Source of the DNA: Scortum barcoo
Taxonomy: Eukaryota; Chordata; Actinopteri; Centrarchiformes; Terapontidae
DNA: 64,000 bases
Direction of reading: 5' to 3'
NCBI GenBank assembly: GCA_023238725.1
Contig: CM041553.1
Coordinates: 9,943,001 to 10,007,000, forward strand
A program made the translations under genes and the position numbers. Below are positions 13,701 to 25,452 of the stretch, in pieces. The notes under the pieces were generated by a model, which saw only the letters and a list, made by a program, of their open reading frames with translations, made no database searches and was not told the DNA's origin. Numbering within the stretch: position 1 is the first letter of the stretch; each line of letters starts with the position of its first letter.

Positions 13701-16700
13701 AATCGTTATTGTCAGTATCTATCTTTTTTTGAATGAATTACAATGAAAAATTATGAAGATTGATAAATAAACTTGCCAAGTTACCAATCCATTATCAGGA
13801 AAAGAGAAAAGAGCAAGAAGACAGGCAAAACAATATGTATGTATTATAAATACATACATATACAAAAGTGATTGCTATGCAGAAAAAATATCTAATGACT
13901 CTATAAATCCCTAAATAAAAGCAAGTCATGCATCTTGGGGAGCAGTTTTCTTGTTTACGATTAGCATTTAAGGGGAGGAGCTGTAAAGAAGATACGACCA
14001 TATTGGAGGCTGGTGATCATGAGCTCATCTGTTGCCTAAAACGTGACAACTGCTACTGGCCTCAATCTCTACCATAAAAATAGTTGCCTCTGTCTAAGAC
14101 ACTCTCGCATCTTAGCAGTTTGATCTGTGCACATGATTAAGCACAAGACTTCACTTTCCAGGCTTAAAATGAAAAAGGAGATGTACATGATCTGTAATTA
14201 ATGTTTCCAGAAAAACAAAAGCCACATCATGTGCAGCAGTGCACTGTATACGCCCCTGAAGAACTGGTGATGGGTGATGTCGCTCTAGGCTACGGGCAAG
14301 CTGCTCTAAGATCAGCCTACAATGGTTTTAGTATTTGTCACCTGGGCGCCGTATGAGATTACAACATCAGAGAGCAACAGATCTGACTCCAACTGCATAC
14401 ACAGACAGAACAAAAGACGGAGAGACATACGTGAAAAACAAAAATACCTTCTGCGTGTGTGTATTTATGTGTGTGTGTGTGTTTGAGATCACTTCATTAT
14501 TTCCCCCTCTTGAATCTTGCACTCTTGCAGCATCTATCTCTATGTGTTATTTTTAAACAGAGCATCAAGCAGCACAATGAGCACAGACTGGTCTCAAAAT
14601 TATACCTTCCCATCATCCTCTCCCGGCTGACACAAAGTGATTGGTTTAGTGATTGTGAAGTGATTGGTGCTGTGAGTGTGTTGTCATCAGGTCAGCATCC
14701 TGTGAGTGTGAGTCACCCTGTGCAAGAACCTTTCAGAGGAAAAACACTAATGTCTCACTTCCAGAACGATGACTGAAGTGTTTTCAACTTTCAGTATACT
14801 TTCCCGACATTGTGACCAGATGCACAGAGGCTTAATGGATCTGTGTGTAATCCATTGGGATGAATAACCACAGATGATTTGAAATCATGTGCTGAAACAG
14901 CAGGACGAACAACACTGCAGAGCAACGGTCCTCCTCCAAAGTCAAGAGGCCACTTTTTCCAATGTCAGGGCAAAGACGATGGGAGCTAAAGGAGGGAACG
15001 GGCTGACCAAGTTGAAGAGATGCGACATGGATTTCTGGACTTATTTTGCCAGTTCTTCTTCTTTAGTTTCTGACTAATTTTACCACACAGGAAGCCATCT
15101 CAAAAGACCATCAGCTCTCTCAAAACTCTTACAGTCTACAATATTCAGGGTATATTTTTAAGGTTTGTAAATCATAATTTGCCATGTAGACAAAACAATC
15201 AAGTGCTTTCTTGCACTTACTCAAAAATGGCTTACTCCTAAAGTGGATAAATGGATAAAAAATAAAACAGTAATACTGTAATATTTTCCCATTTTGTTTT
15301 CTCATTTCTCAAATTATGACTGGCTACGTTGCAGTTCTCACATGTGAAAACTATAACGTGCTCCAGTTGTCACTAGCAGGGAGTTATTTCTAAATCAGAT
15401 ATAAATATAAAAATATAACTTATTTTGATTGAAAGTCAAATAGATTTTATTTTCTTATTTCATACTTGGTTAGTTCGGACTACTGTGAGGTGAATAGACC
15501 TAAATGGTAAAAAAAAGGAACACAGACATTATAATTTAAAAGTACATGGACAATTAATTTATGATTATTTTTATGTTTATTATGTTTATTTATAAGTGTT
15601 CTGACATAAAATGTCTCTATTTTAATCAAGTTGAAGTCATGATATTTTTGGACCAGCTCTCTTAAATTAGTCTTATTCTGAGAGCCTCTCTGGAGTCTGG
15701 TCTGGACTCTGGAGTCTATTGTTACTAAAAGTAGTGACTGAAGGAGAGGCCTGTTCCTAGACTTAGTCAGCACCAAGAAGCTGCGATCTGGCACTTCGTC
15801 TGGTTGCACAGGTGGCAGGTTAAGACAAATCTTTATATCCTTCCTGCAGGGAATTCAAAAGGGTTTGGCTGCCTGACAGAGTGCTGTCTGTTCAGCACTT
15901 CATTTTAACACCCTGCTTCTGGTATAACACCCACTCAGATTCCCAGAGCTGGACCACCATTTTTGGGATCAGTAGTCATGGTTCATTGAGCCAATATTCT
16001 CAGATCAGTTCAGATCAGAACAGACGCCCAGATTTAAATCAAGACACAATGACAAAATCCAGCTACACCCAGACATTTTGTGGCCCCACCCACATCAGAA
16101 ACTCATGTCAAGAATTTTCATTTTGTTGCTCCTGCTTTTTAGAGAGCTGGATCTTATAAAGAATTACATACCTCTTAATAGTCATTTCTAATGGGGACGC
16201 TCCATCAGTAGATGGAGGCGTCAATCAGTGAGTAAGAATATCTGGGAAAATTTATGGATTTATGGATATATTTATTCATTATTGTTGGCACCCAAGTGTG
16301 GGTGAAAGATGGGTGCTGTTGAGCATAAAGTACGATTGGGGTGGTATCAAAAGAAAAGGAATAGCAGAAGAAAGATGGATTGATGGAGTAATGGATGGAT
16401 CAACTGATGGATGTGTGGATTGATGGATGAACAAATGGATGGATTGATGGGTGAATGGATGAACAGATGATGGATGGGTGGAATGATTGCTGAACAAATG
16501 ATGGATGGGTGAATGGATAGGTAGATGGATGGACACAGATGGATGGATAGTTGGAACACTGGATGGACACAGATGGACAGATGGACATCAGGCTCACCTT
16601 TGGTGCAGTTTCCAGTTCGTCCACCTGGTTGCTGCCCAGCGAGCTCTTGATGAAAACTTCTACCTTGGCATTGAACTTCATGAATGTCACGTAGCAGGTG

Positions 16701-17506
16701 TAACACATCAGCAGGCCAACACTTTCCAGTGTTGTGATTTGATTATCCAAAAAGAAATAGATGAGCATGAGCAAGCCAATGATATAGAATGAAACATCTC
16801 TGAACAGAGGCCACCAGGTGAGGTTCAGCACCTCTTTGGAGAACAGGGCACACATCCCAATCACAAACAGGATGTTGAAGACGGCAGAGCCCACAATGGT
16901 ACCGATACCCACATTACTGTGGGAGACGAAGACTCCGATGACTGAGGTGAAGAGCTCTGGGGCTGAGCCACCTGCTGCCATGAAGGTGGCTCCTGCCACA
17001 TCATCAGAGATCTCCAGCTTCTCTGTGATGACAGTGAGCGCGGGAACAAAGAACTCATCGCAGACTATGGCTAAGGCTATGAACATGTACAACATGCCAA
17101 ACATATGAAGCACCACATAGCCCTGGCGTCTCTCCTCCACGCTGAAGTAGTCCGTTGGGTAGTCCCCGTGGTTCATCTCTATGTCAGATGATTGCATGGC
17201 CACCGGTGTATCCTCTGGTGTGGCTGAGAGGTTGTGATGCTGCAGAAGAGTTCTTTGGGGCACTGCTGCCTCTGCCGAGCCCTCGGCGGTCGATTCCAGC
17301 TCCTTGGCCACCGTTGTGGCCAGCGACAAGGCACTCCATGAGCAGACTGTGCAGACCGCCACCAGGCTGATGATGAATCCCAGAATCCGTCCAGGGCGTA
17401 GCTTTCTTTTGACACCCTGGTAATGGTGCCTGATGCAGCTGCTGTGAGATGTGGAGCTGGAGGACGCCATCATGTCCTGACCCTGCATGGGTAGCGCGAA
17501 ATCCAT
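4702..17506 (-). CDS. slc24a2: Sodium/potassium/calcium exchanger, NCKX2-type
   Basis: Plasma-membrane exchanger that extrudes Ca2+ with K+ against Na+ influx. Coding exons in transcript order: 16598-17506, 8733-8768, 8377-8488, 7728-7811, 6851-6930, 6484-6621, 6005-6094, 5067-5233, 4702-4951. They join in phase to 621 aa (human NCKX2 is 661). Exon 1 carries the N-terminal hydrophobic segment (residues ~41-60), DYPTDYFSVEERRQG, the first membrane cluster and the alpha-1 repeat with GGSAPE near 179-184. The microexon and following exons form the variable cytosolic loop. The alpha-2 repeat has AAGTSIPD (Asp508) and GSNIFD (Asp535), matching transport residues of NCKX2. The N-terminal pattern (RILGF, LVAVCTV, QRTLL) favours SLC24A2, although the C-terminus resembles NCKX1 too, so the paralogue call is less sure than the family. 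A 17-residue alternatively spliced loop exon of mammalian NCKX2 is not seen in the 7812-8376 intron. Intron 1 is about 7.8 kb. Confidence 0.93.
5643..5662. repeat. Poly(T) tract in exchanger intron
   Basis: Run of about 20 T in the intron between exons 6005-6094 and 5067-5233. On the minus strand it reads as poly(A). No target-site duplication or attached retroelement body was recognised. Confidence 0.7.
9303..9493. repeat. Compound (CA)n microsatellite
   Basis: Two CA-rich blocks (about 9303-9343 and 9419-9493), the second interspersed with CG and TG steps, separated by ~75 bases of unique sequence. They lie in intron 1 of the exchanger. Open frames over them (Cys-Val or Thr-His runs) are repeat artefacts. 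Confidence 0.9.
16374..16586. repeat. (ATGG)n tetranucleotide array
   Basis: Imperfect GATGGATGGATG-type tetranucleotide repeat ending within about 10 bases of the splice donor of exon 1 (donor 16592-16597). In minus-strand frame it reads through from exon 1 as a His-Pro-Ser-Ile-rich extension of about 60 residues that would appear only if the intron were retained. Confidence 0.9.
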
Positions 17507-19949
17507 GTTGTTTGGCGCAGGTTGTCAGGCTCAGTGGAAGTGACTGGAATCCCCCCCAAAGCTGGGTTGGTGCTGTTGTTGGCTACGAGGGCAGGGGATT
17601 TGACAGGCCGCGACGGTTTACCGATTTGTTTGCATTCTGCTCCCCAGTCTAAATACAGTGGAAGCACTGCAGTCTGATCCCAGGATCCAGCACATTCAAA
17701 GGCTTCCTCATATTACTCACTACAGGACAAAGAAGCAGATAAAAAAAACTGTAAATTCTCAGTCAGTGCATAAAACTAGAAAACAATACATAAAAAAAGC
17801 TTCTAAAGGAATATGAATATGTTGTTCATTATTACTCAATCCTGATATCTGTCTACTGACAGGCCTTGTTAGCAGTGGTACACTCACTCAAATACTGTGG
17901 CACTTTTCAGACACTTATACATGACTTTTAATTTTCATAAGATAAATACAGTTCAAAGTTTGCAACTAGAAGGTTTTTGCATAAAAAAACACGAATAAGA
18001 GATGATACTTGAGATTTGTAGTTAAAATGAGTTAAATCATTAGCTGTAGCTAATTTTATTGAGCTCCATGTTATGCTACTGAGTTTATGTGAACCCTGTC
18101 TTCTGGTTTGCTTCTGACAGATCCCACAATTTGACTTTCATGTAGGCTCACTTCTAAGGTTCAGATGAATAATAACTGCTGAACAGGTTATTGTCTCTAC
18201 ACTGTTAAAAAGTTCATGATTACTGTTGTACTGTTGGTCCCACCTGCAAATGCAGTCAGTGTTTACGAACATATTTGAAAGCATAAATTCTTTTATGCTG
18301 AAATCTGTTCACTGTCTCACAGCTGGAATTACAGCAAGTACTGAATTTCTAATAACAATTGATAGTGGCAGTATTAATAGTAGCAATTCTGTTAATGTGC
18401 TGTGGCCTTCTTGACATTGTGCTGAGAACCTTCAGTGAGATCTCTCCCTAAAGTGAAGCTTGGACATTAGTGAAAGCTCATTAGGAAGCTATTTAATCCT
18501 TGAGAAGATATACTTAGATTAGCCCCAGGCCCTGCACACTGATGCCACTGCACAAAGTCAAAAAGTAGACACCAACAAAATGATGACAAATAACAATACA
18601 ACAAATGAGAACTGATGAACAATAGTATTATTCAGTGCAGGAACAACTACTACTGGACAAAGTGCAATGTTGCAACTTCATCTCACAAATCTTAAACAAT
18701 GAACAGGTTTAATCTGCTATGAAACACGTATTCAGTATTGAAAACTGAACTTTTTCAAAACCAACTGTGCTGTGAAAGTAGCATTTAAGAATTTAGCTGA
18801 ACTCTGATAGAGCAAAGGCACACTACAGATACACACAGAAAGCACAAGAATATATTATGTTCCTCATACCAAATCTCCCGTTCAGCAGGAAGAACTCCAG
18901 GAGGCAGCAGGTGTTGAGTCTGTCACTGAATTATTCCACTAAATTGAATCCTAAAGTAGAAAGGTCCCAAGAGCTGAAGGTCTCAACAGTAAATCCTTGG
19001 TGGGATTTTCCTCCCTCAGCCGAAGTGAAGCTCCAAGACACCAGGTCAGAAGCCAAAGACCAAGAGCTCCTCCCTTCCTCACAATGTTCCTCCCCCCTGT
19101 GATTCTGCCTCCCTCATTCCCCCCTCCTTCTCTCTCCCTCAGTTCAAGACTGAGGATCAGAGCTGTCTTTCACTGTCCATCATCCTTCCTCCCTCTCTCC
19201 AACCTGTCCCCACCTCCCTTAGTGTCATGTATCATTTCTTCCAATCCCCACACCCAAGCGAACGGGTCTTACACAAGAAGCTTACAACAACTTGATGGAG
19301 CTGAAGCCTACTGTGCCATCAGATCATAGTCCTGTTCTCAAAGCCCCTGAAAATTACCCCAATAGCTCTGTGATATAATATAATACTTTTTTAATGCATT
19401 TTTACATTATATTTTTTACATTTTTTAAAATCAAACTTTAGACTTGCATGTGCACATATTTTTCCATTAATTGCATTTATTTTGTGACTACAATTGTATA
19501 CTCTTGGCCCAAAGGTTTTTCCTTGGCATATTTTGCAATTCTTTTTAGTTCTTTACATCACTGTGCCATTTTCGTCCAAAAAAAATAATACCAGCAGCAC
19601 ATACTTATAGACAGCCAGTTGTTAGAAATGACGTCACCATGCCTTCTGTCTTTCATTTCTCACATGTCTTTAATTGGCTTTGGGTGCAACCCCTGCTCTT
19701 ATGAAACAATCCTGAATCCTTCATGTGTAGCACAACAATAAATCCTTCTGACACATGCTAATCTGGACCCACACAATGTATGTAATATAGCAGAGATATT
19801 GAAAATGTATCATGACATTAATTCCCTCTGCTTATTTTACCAAGGGAACAAAATTCCCCATGTATATAAATATCTAAAAATAATTTCTTCAACCGGAAAT
19901 TTAGAGAAAGTTTTATTGATTGATTGTGTGTTATTTGTGTCTTTGTATT

Positions 19950-19983
<34 letters not shown>

Positions 19984-22900
19984 CACACCTCAAGTCAGGA
20001 CAGGCTTTACTCATGAGAACTGTAAGCCTCAGTAACCACCTGAAGGTGAGTTCAAATTATGTGACCTGTTTAGTTACGTGGCACCATCTCTACAGGTGTG
20101 CGTGTGTGTAAGAGAGAAAGGAAGATAGAGAAGACAGAAAAAATGTGGTGTTATAAAAGTCTATAAAATTAAAAAATGTTATAAAAGTAGATTATTATAA
20201 ATAATCCACCCCACTGTCATATTAGAAAAAGACACTTTGACTAAGAGTTATGAATTCAGTGATGAAATTATGTGAAAAAACAGACCATATAAACCTCCTC
20301 ACTGAGATTAAATCCAACCAGACTTGCCTATAGTTTCTCACCTCCCACTGTTCTTATCCTATTAAACAGGAACATGCTTGATGAAGCAGGCCACTAACTG
20401 TCCCTCACAAGCAAAGTGTTGCTCTTGTGTTGCTCTTGATGGTTTACTGTCAGTCTGCTCCCTCTGCCCATCAAGAATACCTTAAAACTGCATTACTTTC
20501 CAGGTACTGGATCATGGTTTTGCAAATATTATGCACAGAGGATGTTGATGTTTCAGGATTTTTCGACCACCTTTCATACAGGAAACAAGAGAAAGACAAA
20601 CTGTGCAAAATTCATTTAATCAAAGCTGTTGTGTCCTCTCTACGTTTAGTACTGCCTTTACACTGTATTTCAGCTTTGTAAAACACAATGTCACATCCTG
20701 AGGTGACACTTGGTTGGGTGCAGAGGTGTTTGCCCTCTGTAAGGATTCTCTACTTGGGCCATAGCTGCTATATTAGGAGCTATGTAAAGTCCTGAAAAGG
20801 CTAAACTTCTTACATCACCAACCGAGCTAACCTAACCCTCCTTCTGGACAGAGGTACACCGCCTGCAGAACCTAAAATAAAAATAAGTCTCTTGGCATGC
20901 AGAGGAAACCTCACCAGACCTTTGGTAAGTGTTTCAGGTTAAGTGTACTATGCTCTTCTCTTATTAAATAAATACGATCTGACTTTGAGATAGCTGCAGT
21001 TGCTGTATAAAGATGAAGTCTTTACAGCTGAACACAATTAATGGCCTAATGTCGGCCAAGGACTTACAAACGAAAGCCATGATTTTGCATCAGACTTGTA
21101 CTTTGCACAGTCCGTTAAGTGATTCAATTCTTTACATCAAGGTGAGAAGTGGCTCACTTGTTCATTTGATTGGTAGGCCCAGCAGTGAAAAGTGAGACAG
21201 AGATTCATGTTCCTCTGTGAAGCTGGGATCAGCAGCAGCTTATTGGCTAAGGCTTGTGCCTGAAATAGCTGTTGAGTTGCATGTGAGTTAGACAGAGACC
21301 CTCTTTCTGTGAGCAGTGACGACTCAGGTGATCTATATAATGAGTCTATGAATAGAGTTGAAAAAAGGAATTATTTTTCTCCTACCCCCTCCGTTCACTA
21401 AGCCTAAGTTGCTGTGCCTATCGAGCACAAACGCACTTTACAGTGATAATGGTCATTTTTTAAGACGTTGGTCCCTTATTACAGGCAGATGTAGATAAAA
21501 GCACGTTCGTCATTTCTAGTCTGTAACCTCTGATTTTGCCAACTCCTGCTGACTCATGGCTATATGATATCATGCTTAAAGGTATCATGAGTAGGATTTT
21601 GTTGCTGTTGGGACACACAACATTGGCCCCTCCTCCTTGGCTCAGTGTATGCCCCTCTGGTGGTCCTACATGCTTATTATTGGGCACCATGTAAGACCTG
21701 GATACTTGACCCAAAGATGGCACCTGTTCAGTCCAATAAGAGTTGCATGCCTGGCGCATACGCTGTTTTGAGTTGTGTGGACCATGAAATATGCACACTA
21801 GTGTTAAATTCCATCATGCCATGAAAGAGCATCGGTCTTGTATTAATATAATATATGTATATATTGATATATATAAAGTTAGCTACTTTGCATTCATGTG
21901 TCCAGTATGATAAGGAAAAATGTAAACTCAGTCTATTACGTTGCACAAACACAACCCTGCTTGACTGCTTAGGTAACTTGGAGGTCACATTGAGGGCCAA
22001 AATGGTTTAGCTCCATAATGACCCAAATCAAACAGGTCAGTGCTGTACTGTAGGTAATAAGCTAGTTAGCCAGGCATGCCAACATTTGCAGCTTACAGTA
22101 GAGCAGGTGGGGACTGCCCATTGTTCTAATGGCCCATCAATACCCTGATAAAATACCCTAACAATCTGAAAAATAAGCCACTGAACCAAAAAAGGCATAG
22201 AGTAGGTGAGAAATGAAATGTGACAACTTTGCTGCGCACAGTCACAGCTGCTAAACGCTGATTTACCACCGTTCTTCAGGGCAAGGTTTACTGTGATATA
22301 TATCCTCTTATTCTTATCTTGATCTGCTTCAGGTTTTTGACTAATGAGCAATTTACTACAGAAATTGAAGAGGAAGGTTTCTAGCCAGAGGACAAAAGTA
22401 TAGAGCCCCTGAGTGGTCACTCCTATTTTTTCTTCTAGTTTGTATGCTTATTTTACTAAATGCATAATTTGATAAACATATGAACAAAACATATTTTGAA
22501 GTATTAAAAAGTATTGAAATGAAAAAAAAAGTATGTATTAAACTCACTGTAAAAAAAATCAATAAGTAATTAATTGATAATTAAACCCTACCAAGATGGT
22601 TTATGCCTTGCTATTTGTAGACACACAAAATAGTCCCTTAATGAAATGAGATACTCAGACACCACAGCTGACATACAGTATAGATTGTTGTGTGTGTTTT
22701 TTTTTTCCTTTTCCTTTTTTTGAGGCCAAGCACCCAACAGAAGCTCAGTGTAGGAGAACCACATCTGTTTCCTCTTGTGCACTGCAGCTGACACATTTTA
22801 TATTTTAAGATGCTGGAGCGAGTGTTTCTCCTCAGTCAGCACCTGGGGGTGAATGTAAGTTTGTCTCTCGGTGGTGAAGTGAAATATCACAGATGACGAG

Positions 22901-25398
22901 GATCACAATATCAGTAGCTGAGATGGCTGGTGGAAAGACATCTCGGCTCATTAGTTTCAATGACCTCCACCTTTTTACTGCCAGCTCACCATGAAACTAG
23001 AGGCCTAAAACAACTTTTCATAATCTTAGGGAAATCCTCTGATCCTCAGAGAGCTGGATTAGGCAAATTATTTTGAGTCGAAAAACTTTATTCAGATCTG
23101 TCTTTCTGGAACAAATTGTTTCAAATGGCTTGGACATGAATTTGGATGATAAATGTTAATTGATTTTTTCATAGGTAAATCCAGCTTGTGTTGGGGCTCA
23201 GCATTATGGAGAGGAGGAGGAGGAGCTCCATCTACTAGTTCAAATACAACATTACTTCTACTTGTGCTCCAAACGAATTGCTAGAAATCTTTTCTTAAAA
23301 TGCACAATTGTTGGCAGGAAGCTGAAACACACAGTGGGACATCATCATCAGGTGTTTTGTGAGTCTAGTGTTGGAGAAGTACTAATGCATCATCACAACT
23401 GACCTTTTTCTTAAAGTAAGTCTCCAGACTAAGCAGTGCAAAGGTGTTGAAAAGAAAGCGTAAGATAAAGTTAAATCCCTCTTCACACTCTGATGGTGAT
23501 CTTCCTCATGATAAGTTTGGATTTTGTTTTTAACCTTGTTGTATCTGAATGTGCTTAGTGCCCTGCGTGCTGTTAAAACCTAAACATAAACATAATCCAT
23601 GTAACATTAACACCTGCAATAACAAACATGTTCCTTCATCTGCAGATGGTGTTTATACTCAATCAGCTGGAGACTCACTCAACTCCACAATACCAAAAGT
23701 TTTTTGGACAGTTTTATAAAAGAATCCAGTTTGAAAGACTTTGAAAAATCATTTTTTTATACTTCACTTTTCAAATATAAAACTGAAGGTCCACCCCTGA
23801 ATATGAAAGCAAATTTAAGCTCATGACTCTGAAGAGTCACATGACACAAGTTTAGAGATGTTAACCTATGATAATAACCTGATGATAACCTGCAGCAAGA
23901 ACAACGGTGCACGCAGGAAACCCCGGCAGGATGCCCTCAGCATATACAGTATACAGTTTGGGCAAGGTTGCAGTACACACACAAGCACTGCATCTTTTTT
24001 TGATATGACAAGTGTAATGGCTCAGAGAAACAGAACACTTAAACCTAAGAGGATGGCACAAAGACAGTCAGATTAAGAATCCAGCTGATATTAAGGCATA
24101 AAAGCAATATGGTTTTGGTTTGGTTCTATAGGTCTTAGTAATAATAAATGTCATTGGTGTTAGAGAAGTTTATAATTGGGGTAAATTTTATTTAATTTTG
24201 GAAACAAAACCTGCAAGGAAGCCATCTGCATCCAGCATGTAAAAGTGTGTAAAAGGTAGGGAATGTTAAATTCTGGCAGAGAAAGTCTCTCTCGCTGTAG
24301 ACTTTGCTTATAAAACAATTTTCTTAAAGCTATTTTTCAGACTAAAACTTAAAAGTTAAAATACAGGATGTATGATAATATATTATAAAACACTGAAAAC
24401 ATTAACTTTATATAAAGAACCTGCCGTGACAATAAGAGCACTTCTGTGCATGTCATACTAAACCAAAGCACTGCTGCAAAAACGGAGAACAATAAAGAGG
24501 GAATTTGGGCAATATTTTATTTGGATCCTTAATCTTTCCAGAACATCTTAGATTTCAACAGTCACAAGAGATTTCCACATGTTAACGTTTACAAATGTGT
24601 GTGTTAACATCCTTCTTCCTGAAAACACAATTAGAGGATATACGCTGCTGGTGTCACAACGAAGACAGAAGGAGTCTGGTTTTTGATAAAAACAGTTGTG
24701 AGGGTGGATGTTAGGCTGTGTCCACTAAAGAAAGAAAAATGCATAAACAGGGCTTCTTAAATCTGGTGCAGATACTGTAGGCATGTTACATTACAGGCTC
24801 CAGTAGCCTTATTTTGATTCTTTCGAAGAAGCTGTACAAACACAAACCACAAACCACAAACTTAAATTACTGGAGACATTCTGGCACAGGCTGACAGCTC
24901 TGTGGTTCAAGAAGAGTCTAGTGACTGACTGAACCTCACTGTTGTTTGATGAGATGTGTAGCAGCAGCGTCATGTGTTCAATGTTCATTTAATCTCTAAA
25001 GCGCAGGCTACAATTGCAGTGCAAAGTGCAATTAGTTAACAGTAACATCTGGCTTTTTTGTGATCTCAGAAAGCACTGCCTCTTGTACACAACTTTTTTT
25101 CAACTCTTTTTCAAAGAGCCGGTCTGCCAAACTGTTGGTGTATTATGTTAAGGCAGCTTTTAGAAGATTAAAAATGCTTTGGCAACGGAGAACTAAGGGG
25201 TGAGTTATCTGTTTGAACATCAGCTGAGATATATTCAAACTATCAGACAACAAGCTTCTTATCGTCCAGGACTTCTATGTCAGAAATCTCAGCAGCACAA
25301 AAAATATTACCATCACACACCTGTGTGTGTCATATTATGCTCCCTCCTTCCAAAATATCCTCAGAGGTTTCCAGTAAGTTTCCTCTCAAATCAAGTGC
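17507..25398. other. Intergenic/5' flank between exchanger and nans
   Basis: No coding exon recognised in 7.9 kb. It should include the exchanger promoter and any untranslated first exon. A possible splice acceptor for a 5' UTR exon is ATTTAG at about 17649-17654 on the minus strand, upstream of the start codon. A pyrimidine-rich stretch lies at about 19060-19220, a (TG)n repeat at 19951-19974 and a TA-rich tract at about 21840-21880. The longest open frame (22037-22420, minus) has no recognisable domain and is taken as chance. Confidence 0.5.
19951..19974. repeat. (TG)n microsatellite
   Basis: Perfect GT dinucleotide run, intergenic. Confidence 0.9.
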
Positions 25399-25404
25399 TT
25401 TATT
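25399..25404 (-). terminator. nans: Putative nans poly(A) signal (AATAAA)
   Basis: TTTATT on the plus strand is AATAAA on the transcript strand, about 50 bases after the nans stop codon, giving a very short 3' UTR. A T-rich run on the plus strand lies just upstream in the UTR (25409-25424). A second AATAAA on the minus strand lies near 24517. Choice between them is uncertain. Confidence 0.4.
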
Positions 25405-25452
25405 TAATTTTTTTTTTTTTTTTAATACACATTTGAAAACTCTCTCCCATCC

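Larger units (their letters stand above)
8769..16597 (-). other. slc24a2: First intron of the exchanger gene (7.8 kb)
   Basis: Bounded by a GTGAGC donor after exon 1 and an AAAG acceptor before the 36-nt microexon. It contains CA-rich microsatellites (about 9303-9493), an ATGG tetranucleotide array beside the donor, and no recognisable exon. Stretches near 11.9-12.1, 12.5-12.6 and 13.3-13.6 kb are less repetitive and carry TAAT-core homeodomain-like words, including GGATTAATC at 12577-12585 and GGATTA at 13395-13400. They are candidate regulatory sequence only. Confidence 0.5.

Noticed and set aside
16400..16597. Extension of the exchanger's exon 1 frame past residue 303
   Set aside because: The homologous protein stops matching at APK, followed by a good GTGAGC donor; the extension is tetranucleotide repeat in the intron.
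22037..22420. 127-codon minus-strand frame
   Set aside because: No recognisable domain, biased composition and no plausible splice partners; likely chance in intergenic or repeat DNA.
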